From positions 37,680,542 to 37,744,541 of the forward strand of contig CM064683.1 in NCBI GenBank assembly GCA_032717465.1: a stretch of DNA of 64,000 bases, in the 5' to 3' direction. A model generated the notes under the pieces. It made no database searches and was not told the DNA's origin. It saw only the letters and a list, made by a program, of their open reading frames with translations. Numbering within the stretch: the stretch's first letter is position 1; each line of letters opens with the position of its first letter. A program made the position numbers and the translations under genes. Below, piece after piece: positions 42,065 through 52,159 of the stretch. This DNA is from Coenobita brevimanus (lineage: Eukaryota; Arthropoda; Malacostraca; Decapoda; Coenobitidae).

Positions 42065-43205
42065 TTAACAGTAACCTATCCTGACCTAACAACCTAAAGT
42101 AACCTGACCTAAGGTAACTGAATAGCCTATGCTAAGCCAACCAGCCTAACCTAACCAAACAACTTGACCTTACCTAACAACCTAACCATACCTAACTAAA
42201 TAACCTAACCTAACAGAACTTAGCTGAACAAACATAAGAGCCACATAGAACAAGCTAACCTAAGCCAGCAAAAATAAAAATAATCTTAACCTGACCTAAC
42301 AAGCTAAATTTATCTAACCTTAACCTTGGTCTGAGATTCACATATATATTGATCTCAGTCATTCCTCACTTTTGCCAGAATATACTGAATAATTCCTTTC
42401 TAACTCCCAAGAGGGGATTCCATCCCTCCTTGGAAGTTTTGAACAAATATATACTCGAGTTAATCTTACATTTTTATGGCATGGAATTTAGTGGTTTCAG
42501 GGAAATTTTTGGTATATTCGGTTTATATAACGATTTTGTACTTTTATGTGGGCATAACAATTATGTGAGGATCCAAATGTTGTCCTTACTCTTAGAAGGC
42601 ACAAAGCAAAAGCCAGAAACCATCAAATCTAACCAACATAACAGGCTTTTATGACCGTTTTGGCTTTTTTTTTTTTTAATTGCCCCCTTGAAATGTCAAA
42701 ATTCCCCTTGCCCTCTTCACCCAACTATCATATGCTAACTCAACATAACCCTAAACTTAAATTAGCCTAGCCTAATAAAGTAAGCTAATTTTAACCCACC
42801 CCATTCCAGTAATAAACTACCCTAACTTAAATAACCTGAATTTAAAATAATCAAGTTTAAGCTAAAAGTAACCAAAGCTAAACCCAATTCTTAAACTAAC
42901 CAAATCTCCCCTAACCTTAAATTAGCCTAAGTTTAACATCGCTAACCTTATCATTACTCAATCCAAAAATAAAATCTTACCTAACAAAAATAAACCTAAT
43001 CTAACCAACATTTAACCTAACCTAACCTAATTCTTAAATTAACCTAACCTAACCCAGTACTAACCTAACTTTACATGAGCCAAAATTAAGCTAAGCTAAC
43101 CTTACAGTAATCCAATCCACAAATAAACAAACCTAACCTAACGAAAAATAACCTAGTCAAAAATAACCTAACGATTTTAAATTAACCTAACCTATCTTGA
43201 AACTA
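42065..43205 (+). repeat. Degenerate CCTAA (TTAGG-type) repeat region
   Basis: CCTAAC, AACCTAACCTAACC and near variants are dense at 42065-42330 and 42730-43200, always in the same strand orientation. TTAGG is the ancestral arthropod telomere repeat. Units are heavily mutated, so this is interstitial, not a telomere. A more ordinary stretch (42340-42720) divides it. Confidence 0.75.
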
Positions 43206-43254
43206 TATTAGAAAGGGGATTTTGTTCTAGGGGCTTGACGTATTAGGCCCTTCT

Positions 43255-43570
43255 CCTAGAGGATCATGTCCTGAGGTGTACACTACTGCACAACAGAACA
43301 TATACTACTCTACAGCACTACACCTTACACTATTTCACACTAACATTGCTGTACACTACTATAGACTACATTAAAGCACACTATAATTTTCTACCAACCT
43401 AAAGCATACGTTAATACTGTAAAACACCAATTTATTAGTACTACACAACACTGATGAGCATATAATACAGTAGAACACTAATGAACACTAATACAGAAAC
43501 TATTAATTTACACTAATGTACAATTCAGCGCACTGTATATTGTTGTACATCACCTCCATTAACTACCCAG
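43255..43570 (+). repeat. Degenerate TACACTA-type repeat
   Basis: ACACTACTGCACA, TACACTACTATAGAC, AACACTAATGAACAC: loose 10-15 bp units, A/C-rich. Confidence 0.55.
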
Positions 43571-43718
43571 TATAGTGAAATAATTCGTTTACACGAGAGA
43601 ATGCTTAATTCAGTTTATTTTCTGGTGGCTGAAAGATACGGGAGACGTTAAGGTTGGTCGGGCCCACCCTTAGCGGCGATCGTAACTCCGGCTCCCGTAA
43701 GGTCTCTGAAAGTTTTTA

Positions 43719-44426
43719 GTGCATGCCAACATCCGACGCCGCTCCCTTTCCCCCGCCCGTAGCGAGTTACGGGACCGCAACTGCGTTAGTGCATCCGGCC
43801 CCCTGACACACCACCTCCACCCCCTACATCACCGCCCCCGCTCGACGCCACCACCTCCCCACAACCCATCACTCACCCCACTCCCACCTGTCCATCCACC
43901 ACCTCCCACACCACACCACACTCCAGCCCACCACGCACAAGCACCACCCGCCCAACCTCACCCCCCCAATCCCATGACCATTCTCATACGCGCCACACCG
44001 CACCCCCACCCGCCTCCCCCCCAACGGCAGCACGCCCTCACCACCACCACGTGCACAACCACCATCACCACCCACACCCATCCTCACTACCACCACCACC
44101 AGGTCAGGACGCCTTTCACGCCCACCCTTCAGATAGACACCAACACCGCCACCCACCGCCCACACACCAACCGCCACCCACCGCCCACACACCAACCGCC
44201 ACCCACCGCCCACACACCCCACCATCCACCACCGCAAAACACCCACACCTCAAACACCTCCCCCATAACCCTCCCTCTCCGCCAAGCACGATGGAATCCT
44301 CCCAAATCCCAATTCACCAAAGTACAACGCTCCTTCCACCGACCCATCCCCCATAAAAGCCCCAATCTCTGTCACTCTCCAGCATTCAGCTTTCACCTCC
44401 TCACCAGGCATCATTCCCCGAGATGA
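43719..44426 (+). CDS. Unrecognised Pro/His/Thr-rich ORF (235 codons), doubtful
   Basis: ATG at 43719, TGA at 44424-44426. The N-terminus MHANIRRRSLSPARSELRDR is less biased than the rest, which is dominated by Pro, His and Thr because the strand is extremely C-rich. A 25-bp repeat (units near 44145, 44170, 44195) is not a multiple of three, so the frame shifts relative to the repeat, which argues against selection there. The stop overlaps the next ATG as ATGA. It could be part of an unknown element or chance openness in stop-poor C-rich DNA. Confidence 0.3.
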   Translation: MHANIRRRSLSPARSELRDRNCVSASGPLTHHLHPLHHRPRSTPPPPHNPSLTPLPPVHPPPPTPHHTPAHHAQAPPAQPHPPNPMTILIRATPHPHPPPPQRQHALTTTTCTTTITTHTHPHYHHHQVRTPFTPTLQIDTNTATHRPHTNRHPPPTHQPPPTAHTPHHPPPQNTHTSNTSPITLPLRQARWNPPKSQFTKVQRSFHRPIPHKSPNLCHSPAFSFHLLTRHHSPR

Positions 44427-44743
44427 AGATCACCAGAGTGCACTGGCTACCCCACAACCGCCCACATCAAAGGGTCCGGGAGACGCACGTCCTTCTCCGC
44501 TTCTTACGCCGGACCGACCACCCAACCTCCCTCCGGCTCACTCTCAACCCCGTCGGAGAGCCAAACCCCTTCACCATGCACTGGACCAGCCTCTTACAAC
44601 GCCTCACCCCGGCCCACCAGACATCCAACTCCACAACATACCACCTCCAGTCACGGGGTCGTGACTTCTGTACCACGGAGGGTGGTACAATACCCGCCGC
44701 CGGACCACCAGAAGTGCCCCCCTCGATCAGTTCTGTGAGGTAG
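44423..44743 (+). CDS. Unrecognised ORF (106 codons) overlapping the previous one by ATGA
   Basis: Begins MKITRVHWLPHNRPHQRV and has a more balanced composition (Arg, Leu, Thr; LLRFLRRTDHPTSLRLTLN) than the ORF before it. It ends at TAG (44741-44743). No family was recognised. The ATGA junction is the type used for coupled re-initiation in some retroelements, but nothing else here proves translation. Confidence 0.3.
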   Translation: MKITRVHWLPHNRPHQRVRETHVLLRFLRRTDHPTSLRLTLNPVGEPNPFTMHWTSLLQRLTPAHQTSNSTTYHLQSRGRDFCTTEGGTIPAAGPPEVPPSISSVR

Positions 44744-44759
44744 GCTATACTGGGCCAAA

Positions 44760-45180
44760 CCCACTAAACCGTTAGTTTAATATATGCTTTTCTATCATTT
44801 CTACTACAGTTCTACCGAGAATAGTTATTTCAGTTATCAGTGCTCTTCTGACGTAATAAACATCATAAACCGTGCTCTGTAATGTCACAGCTTCAAAGTT
44901 TTCCCAGGGTTGTGAACTCTTATTGGAACATATTTCAGATTTTTCTTGCATATGATAAAAAAAAAATCGTTAGTAGACTCAGCAAAAGTCGAATATATCA
45001 TAACAAAAACCACAATGAATTTTTGAGTGGCTTTTAAAAAATCATAATGTGATACGTTTGGTGGCAATGTTACGAACTTAGCAGTTTGAGTGACGAGGAT
45101 CTTTAATAGGTTGCAAGGATCTTTAATAGGTTGCAAGCGAACTTTCACACCTAGCACAATGAAAATAAATATATCCATCG
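44760..45180. other. No gene recognised
   Basis: AT-rich; a 20-bp direct duplication (GGATCTTTAATAGGTTGCAA) lies at about 45098-45137. Confidence 0.5.
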
Positions 45181-45224
45181 AAGTAATAGTGAACGCCTAC
45201 TAGGGTGAACAGTTTGGGAAATTG

Positions 45225-45310
45225 TTCAGCGCAAATCCGGAATAGCGAAGGGCGCGTTTTCTGGCGTAGACACTACTTAATGCGCATGCGTGAGGCTTGT
45301 CGGGTGAGTG
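45225..45310 (+). promoter_or_regulatory. Candidate TATA-less promoter with ETS, NRF1 motifs and a donor site
   Basis: CCGGAA (45238-45243, ETS-like), GGGCGCGTTTTC (E2F-like) and TGCGCATGCGTG (45281-45292, one base from the NRF1 palindrome) are followed by GTCGG|GTGAGT at 45303/45304. This is the layout of a housekeeping first exon reading right. The next supported coding exon on this strand is the ZC3H10-like one at 61983, so it might be that gene's leader exon across a 16.7-kb intron. Confidence 0.35.
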
Positions 45311-46600
45311 ATGGGTGACCTGTGTTCGGAAGCTTCTCTTTCAGGTGTTTTTAAGTGTTTATGGCATAAGTTTTGTATGGCGTACATATTTTTCAGTGCA
45401 GTTTGTTCTTGTGGTGTTGTGTCTGGGAGGAAAGTGGGTGTAAACAAGGGCGGATGAAGGTGATACTCCAATTAAGCTCGACCTCAACTTGCCTATCGAT
45501 TTTTTTTATTTTAATATCAGGCATAATAACGACTGTGTTCGTGCATGGATTATTGGTTAATTATATTGAAGGGTAATTACCTGGTGCCAACGTAAAGTCA
45601 GCGGAAGTTGCCCATGCCTTCGTGTGGAGGTAAAACCCATGGCCATGATCGTGGGGGTAGATGATGGAGAATTTGTGATGCGGTACGGTAATTTGTAATG
45701 GGTTGCTTGGTTCTACCCCTGATGTTAAAATGGAGTGAGTGACAGTGCAAGCAGGACCCTGATTTTTTACTGACATGTATGAAACCACTAATGTGTGTGT
45801 GTTTGTGTTGGGTACATTATATAAAAGGATAGGGTAATGTTTACAAATCCACATCTCTAAATTATTGAGAAATAATAATGTCAGTCATTTTGCTGCACAG
45901 TTCCAAGTCAGCATTCTTCTGTGATGTTTCCTCTGCATGTTAAAACTAATCAGGATGATATGGGGTCTTTGTTCTTGTACTGGCAGTTTACGTGCATTTT
46001 GGTCATATAAAGCGATGCATATTTGTTTCCTGGTGATGAATTGTGGGCATAGACAGTATCCTTTTGTTTTCGATGGTGCATTATGGTTCTGTTTTGGTGA
46101 ATCGAAGGTCTGGAAGTGGATCTGTTGTGTTTTCAAAATTGTAATAAATCAAGATGGACTCCACCAATAACTTAGGGTAAGATTGGAAATTGGTCTCGGT
46201 TAGGCTCAAATGACACGGATCTACAGTAGGTTAGGTTAAGTGGCATTTAGGTAGGGTAGGCTACTGCCTTAAATGGCTTGAAATTCGTTTTTGTTTATTT
46301 TCACAGTTCAGTACAATGCTAGGTTGAGGTTAATGATTACAAAGACTTAGCACCACATGAAAGATCCCACAGTATCTCAGTTATTTTCTATTTGTGGAAG
46401 GAATGTCACAGAAGAAAGTTGACAGTGCAATGAATTGATTCATGCTATGAATCTGAAGGAATCCAGTGTAATGGTTTTGTAAACCAAGTTTATTAGTTGT
46501 GATCAGCCAGTCAGCAGTAATACAGAAATGTCAGGTTTATTCCATCATTATGACATGCTTCAAAAATTGTGGTTATGATCGATAATTTGTCTACCTCACA
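45310..46600. other. No gene recognised
   Basis: Non-coding sequence with occasional GGTTAGG motifs (46195-46260); short ORFs only. Confidence 0.5.
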
Positions 46601-46625
46601 CACCCACGAGTTTTTATCTTGCTGA

Positions 46626-46820
46626 TTTTAAGCAACGTTGGGTCTGTTTAGTACTTGGATGGGTGACCGCCTGGGAACACCAGATGCTGTTGGCATAACT
46701 CCCTTCGTGTCAAGTGGGGTTGGTGGAGGATTAGTGCCCCTCCCTGTAAAACAATTAACTCTAAGCCCTTGGCCACCCTGTTTGGGATACATGGCGTCTG
46801 GCAATGAATGAAAATGAAAA
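46626..46820 (+). mobile_element. 5S rRNA-derived SINE, copy 1
   Basis: 46628-46696 is the 3' half of eukaryotic 5S rRNA: TTAAGCAACGTTGGGTCTG, GTACTTGGATGGGTGACCGC, CTGGGAACACCAGATGCTGT. It keeps the internal control region (box C) but lacks the 5' half. A tRNA-unrelated body (TCAAGTGGGGTTGGTGGAGG) and the tail GGCCACC...GGCGTCTGGCAAT plus GAATG repeats follow. Not a working 5S gene. Confidence 0.9.
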
Positions 46821-46822
46821 TA

Positions 46823-47784
46823 CAGTAATCACTCCAATATCCGGATCAATAGAGCCATCAGTAGGTTCGGATATTGGTTTTGTCCGGATATTGGGCCCCA
46901 GCTTATGGACTTGTACTTACGGACCCTAACACAGAGAAACACCTATACAACTCCCTCCGGACATGCATAGCACCTATTTAACACCCAAATCACACCAATA
47001 AGGCACATAAATGACTGAAATAAATGCAATAGACACATAAAATGTGGGTTTAGAAGTATGTTCATACATTAATAAACATTCTGGTACTTATGGACTCTAA
47101 CCGAACCTAACCCAACCGAACCTAACCGAACTCTGAAAAACACATTCCTACTGCACATGCATGAGGTAAGTTTAGTATGGAAAGAAGTACAGTATGACAC
47201 TTTCTGGTAAGTATAGTATGGGAAAAAATACAATATGAAACATTCTGGTAAATATAGTATGGAAAATAGTACAACATGAAACATTTTGGCTACTTACAGC
47301 AAGTCCCTGGCCACCTCGATGAATAACCGCCTCCTCTCGGACTCTGACAGTAAGAACGATTTCCTGAAGCACTTGCACTACACTCTTCCTGAAGTCTTGC
47401 ACTGAACTTAGTCACTAACACACAGAAGTCCGTTCTTTTCACAGTGTTCACTTTAGTCCAAATAATGTTCCATTAAATTTAAGTGTTGCACATTAACTTT
47501 TCCCAAGCCATGGCGAAGAGCGTAGGTCTTGTCGCTGTGAGAGACAGGCGGGAAGTGGGGAGGATGCAGCGGCGCTCTATCGGACGTCGGAGGAATGACG
47601 AACCAAAACAATGCTCTCATGCGGCGCGCGCGGCAAGTTCAAATTACGGACGGCAAAAAATCGATTTTTTTTCCAATTTTTTTGGATTTTCGGACCATTT
47701 TGGGAATGTTTGATCCCAGGACGATAAGGTTCGGTTAGTGGGGATGTTCGGTTATTGGGCGTCCGGATATTAGAGGGATTACTG
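46823..47784. mobile_element. pogo/Tigger-like MITE P2 (962 bp)
   Basis: Starts CAGTAATCACTCCAATATCC, ends GGATATTAGAGGGATTACTG, with TA on both sides (46821-46822, 47785-47786). The inverted ends are about 27 bp with a CCGGATATT core. The interior holds tandem GAAACATTCTGGTAA-type units (47200-47290) and a CpG-rich patch (47500-47650). No transposase. Confidence 0.8.
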
Positions 47785-48092
47785 TATTTCAACCTACGGT
47801 AACCAAACAACCAATATTATTCTTATGTCAACACATGATCGATCTGATTATTTTATAGGTGTTCTGTGAGTTCTTTAGTTGGATCATCCCTATGCAAATA
47901 CTATTTCTTCTGTGACACTTGCGACAGAATCAGTAATGCTGTAACAGAAACGAAACATTTAATCTAGCTACCTGATGGCCAGAACGAGTCACGTCATGTA
48001 CGTACTGAGGCCAGACACCAGCCAAGTTGCCGCCTGGGAACTCATTTTCACCACATTTCCTGTGAAAGTAATAGGCAGTCCCCCATTCCTGC

Positions 48093-48097
<5 letters not shown>

Positions 48098-48127
<30 letters not shown>
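48098..48127 (+). repeat. Poly-T run
   Basis: About 30 consecutive T residues. Confidence 0.95.
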
Positions 48128-48130
<3 letters not shown>

Positions 48131-48345
48131 GAAAGGGAGGCTGGTAAGACCGGTAAAGTTGGGATTTGTTTTGGTTAGGAGTGACTTGCTATAGGTTTAG
48201 ATTAGGTTGATTGGTGTAAGGGTACTGTAAGTTAATGCCTTAGGTGCCTTATTATTAATTTTTTCAAGGAGAGGGGGTCATATTCCCAAAAACTGATAAT
48301 TCTGATGGAAATGAAGATAAAAATCAGATGGATTAAAAAAAAATA

Positions 48346-48770
48346 CAGTAAATCCTCCATATAATGATCTAATTGGGGGGAGGGGTGGATCGTTATATCT
48401 GAAAGTTCACATTATCCGATGGTCGTCATTAACCGAGGGATTACCGACCCAAGGTCGCTATATCCATGGAGTTTGTTGGTCTTATGTGCGCAGCCACAAC
48501 TTAATGAAGTTTCACAGGGAGAATTCAGTGGTTTATGTAGTTATACAGTACATACCATCCTGTATGAAGTTGTACATTTAAATACAATGCTAATAATGTA
48601 ATGTAGTACTGTTAAAGTACACTTACCATGCCAGGGAATTGTGGATCGCAAACTTCTGGAGCATACACCAACCAAAGGTCGCTATATCCGGCAGAAGTTC
48701 GCTCTGGAAATGGTGGGTCATTATATCTGAAATTTGCTATAAAAGGGTTCATTATGTCAAGGGTTTACTG
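48346..48770. mobile_element. pogo/Tigger-like MITE P3 (425 bp)
   Basis: Starts CAGTAAATCCTCCATATAAT, ends TTATGTCAAGGGTTTACTG, flanked by TA. Internal AGGTCGCTATATCC is present twice and inverted-type GGATCGTTATATCTGAAA pairs with TCATTATATCTGAAA. No ORF. Confidence 0.8.
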
Positions 48771-48779
48771 TAGATGCAT

Positions 48780-50900
48780 TTCCAAGTTGAATATGGACTG
48801 AAATGAGAAACTTGCCACTTAACCTAGGCTAAGTCGAGGTCCTTGCCTCTGAGTCTGCCCGTAATATCAGCCACCTAGGAGTGCCACTAAACCTAACCTT
48901 AAAAGCCCCCAATACTTATCAGGCCAAAACTTCTAATCCAGTCCATCCTAATCAACCTGTGAAAGACTGCCACACAACATCACAGTTGTTTCACCAAAAA
49001 TTACTTTCAGGAGTTATTGCCATGAAAAACTAATTGCACAAAGTGTAGCTTGTTTCCAAAATGATCATCAGTCTTCACTGATGAAAGAAAAACTACAGTG
49101 AAATCGTCAGCATGGACCAGTAAAATTATGTTTAATTTCCCCATTGTTTTTACTCATGTTAGGGAGGATCTCTTGAAGGGATGAATCATTTGTTATATCT
49201 GACATGATGCTGTATCATTATAACTTTAAGGATAGGCTTGTGGATGTGTATTTCAGTGAAGAAGAATGAGCCCAACTATAGTCAGACTATTCAGTGTATG
49301 AATGAATATCATGGGAGTAGCTATACAGTATTAATGAGAGTTTTTTTTTTAAGTCTGGAAGTATGAGTATACATACGATTACTAAGCACTTGACACAATG
49401 TTTTTCAGACATGCCAGTTTCTGAGACACACCAATAACATCAGTAGTGTTCATTATTGGTCTACAAAGATCTTATGCCAGTGTCTAGGTCTATATCATAT
49501 ACATACTGTATTAATCTGTTGTATCATCCTTTGAAAGCATTGACAATTAGCACTCAACATTTTTATGTATGGCTCTATACATAAGTGTTTTTTGTCTGCG
49601 TTTTATTCCCTCTGACCAGGAGAGTATGTTTTCACTCTAGTTTGTTTGTTTGTCTGTTAGCAGGCTTGCTCAAAAACTAAAAGAGAGGTTTGGACCAAAT
49701 TGATTACACTTTTGGGACCGATCCGGATCGTATTACAGATTATGGATCCGGAAAACATTTTTTGTGAAACCGTAATCAGTGATGAGAAAACCTTACCCTT
49801 AATGAAGAGTGGTTTGGAAATTACATTTCCCTTGTCAGAGAGATGCACTTTAGTGAGTGCCATTCTAGTTACATACTTTGAATGTCTGTTTGGGAGTGAC
49901 TTCCCAATGTCTGTTTGGGAGTGACTTCCCAGATTTGTCTTGGTTGTTATAAACATATCAGATGAGTTAAAAATTATTATGGTAGGTCTTCATTTTTCAG
50001 ATGAGGTATCCTGTTTGTACCAATAGCATTACGTTTACTTGTGTTGTCATCATGTGTTTCATTTATGGGGTTGTACGGAAGGGATGAAGGAAACTCTGAA
50101 ATTGCCAGGTTGATTATGTAAACATATCTGATAAGTCAGTATAGGTATTACAAGAAAATATTAACCCCTCCGTGGCCTCTGCCATCAAACGACATTTTAT
50201 CAGAGCATGGTCACCGGCATCAATGCAGCGCAACCTGTAAGAAACTGCGAACAATATTGGGAAGAGAACAAAGGTCTGGGAGATGTTGACACTGACGTAC
50301 CCTAGCCTCTAAACCACTCAAACAGTCAGTACATCTCGTGAATCAGTCATGAGTGGATGTCAGTCTTTTGCTTCCGTCAAGTGTTATTGTAAGTAAGAGT
50401 ACGAAAGCAAGAAAAGAAAGTGCTGTACCCATTATCTTTCTCCTCTCTTTCCAAAACCACTGGGAGTAAAAAGGGAAAAGAACTGCATACTGGAATATAC
50501 ATTATAAACATTAAAAAAGAGGGAAGATGTTTATGATGATGATCTTTTTATTCATAAGTACACATATTACTGTACTGAATTTGTTCGTTTTATGTATTTC
50601 TTGTTTTGCACAAGCATTTCAGCAACATAAGAAGTGTTCTTATGGTGAATATATGGATGTAAAACCTTCCATCCCTTCACTAATTCCCTCATTCGAGATG
50701 CTAATGTTGGGTCTTACCTAATCTTGGCCGAGATGGTTCAGTCCATACACACACGGCAGCTACCCATTATCTTGAAACATACTAGGAATAGCATTCTTCT
50801 TCTTTCTTTCCACCAAGATTAGACTGCCCATAGTTATATATAAAAAAAAAATACAAACATAAAAAAGAGGGGAAACATTCATAACTATGATACCTTTATT
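48780..50900. other. No gene recognised
   Basis: Non-coding; a 26-bp direct duplication (AATGTCTGTTTGGGAGTGAC) at about 49879-49928. Regions 50577-50690 and 51463-51600 are diverged direct repeats of each other (CACAAGCATTTCAGCAA, GGTGAATATRTG, GTAAAACCYTCC) flanking element P4. Confidence 0.5.
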
Positions 50901-50908
50901 TGTAAGTA

Positions 50909-51450
50909 CAGGTATACCTTGATATATGATGCACCCCGGCTTAACAATGGGGGGTAGAAATACCACCATACTCCGCCTAACGATGGCCAAACCCCGGTTT
51001 AATGATGGGTTTTTATTTTTTGTATGATTTTTTGATATTTTGGACTAAAATTGTGTGTTTAGGTTGATTTATAAAGTTTTTAAACCTAGATTAATGTGTT
51101 TCATAGGTGGGGTGAACATTGTCATTTTGGGGTAAAGTTTACTAAGCTTGATTTTTTTTTTTCCAGACATTTGACAATTTTTAGATTTTATTTGTTGGTT
51201 TTAGTGAGCTATTTACGGTTGTTATGCTTAGGTTAGCTTCTTTTACAGCTGTTAGGCCATTTACATTGGCTTTAAACTTGTTTTTGGACTCATTTGGGTG
51301 GGTTTTGGACTTGGTTGGGGGGGAAACCCAAGGCTGAAAAACTCATCCCATTACAGTACTTTACATGTTAAATCTACTCCAGTATACAATACCCCACCTA
51401 ACAATGGGTTTTTACCTAACCAATTGCATCGTTAAACCGGCGTACACTTG
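50909..51450. mobile_element. TA-flanked MITE P4 (542 bp)
   Basis: Starts CAGGTATACCTTGATATATG, ends CCGGCGTACACTTG between TA dinucleotides. Same family as P5 in the opposite orientation. Directly repeated host-like sequence lies on both sides (about 50577-50690 and 51463-51600). Confidence 0.8.
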
Positions 51451-51794
51451 TACACGTATTATTTATGAAATTGTTCATTTTACATATTTCTTGTGTTGCA
51501 CAAGCATTTCAGCAAAACATGAGGTGCTCTTGTGGTGAATATGTGTATGTAAAACCCTCCCTTCCATTCACACTAATTCCTCTGTGCGAGATGCTAATTG
51601 CAAGTCACATTGAATTTTTGACGTTGCAGTTCGCCCTGTATACCCAAAGGAGGACATTTATGTGGGTCGAGTCTAAAAATATCATCTCCTGCCTTTCTTT
51701 GGACACAGACTAAACCACCCGAACAACAGAAATAACTTGATATTTGCATAAACACAATAAACAAAAAAGAATATGGATAAAAAATAATACAGTA

Positions 51795-51798
<4 letters not shown>

Positions 51799-51833
<35 letters not shown>
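51799..51833 (+). repeat. Poly-T run
   Basis: About 35 T residues. Confidence 0.95.
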
Positions 51834-51837
<4 letters not shown>

Positions 51838-51966
51838 CTCCCATATTATGTACTGATTTTGTTCATAGTACACATATGTAGTAATTTCAAACCATTTCAG
51901 CACCAGTGAAGTACTTTGGGTGGATGAAAATATGGATCCTTCTTAGTGCAATGTGTTTTCACTCCT

Positions 51967-52158
51967 CTAAGCAACGTTGGGTCTGGTTAGTACTTGGATG
52001 GGTGACCGCCTGGGAACACCAGATGCTGTTGGCATCCCTATGTGTCAAGTGGGGTTGGTGGAGGATTAGTGCCCCTCCCTGTAAAACAATTAACTCTCAG
52101 CCCTTGACCACCCCGTTTGGGATACATGGCGTCTGGCAATGGATGGATGGATGGACTT
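51967..52158 (+). mobile_element. 5S rRNA-derived SINE, copy 2
   Basis: Starts at CTAAGCAACGTTGGGTCTGG; the 5S-like part ends near 52034. The body and tail match copy 1 almost base for base (GTGGGGTTGGTGGAGGATTA), ending GGCGTCTGGCAAT plus GGAT repeats. Both copies begin at almost the same 5S base, so the shared 5' end is a family feature. Confidence 0.9.
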
Positions 52159-52159
52159 T

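Noticed and set aside
42349..42654. 101-codon ORF between CCTAA blocks
   Set aside because: No domain recognised and no relation in frame to the ORF1 before it.
43869..44246. Minus-strand Gly/Val-rich ORF opposite the C-rich block
   Set aside because: It mirrors the C-rich strand; the plus-strand pair with the ATGA junction is the better, though still doubtful, candidate.
46628..46696. 5S rRNA gene
   Set aside because: Only the 3' half is present, fused to a SINE body and LINE-like tail; the second copy at 51967 starts at nearly the same base.
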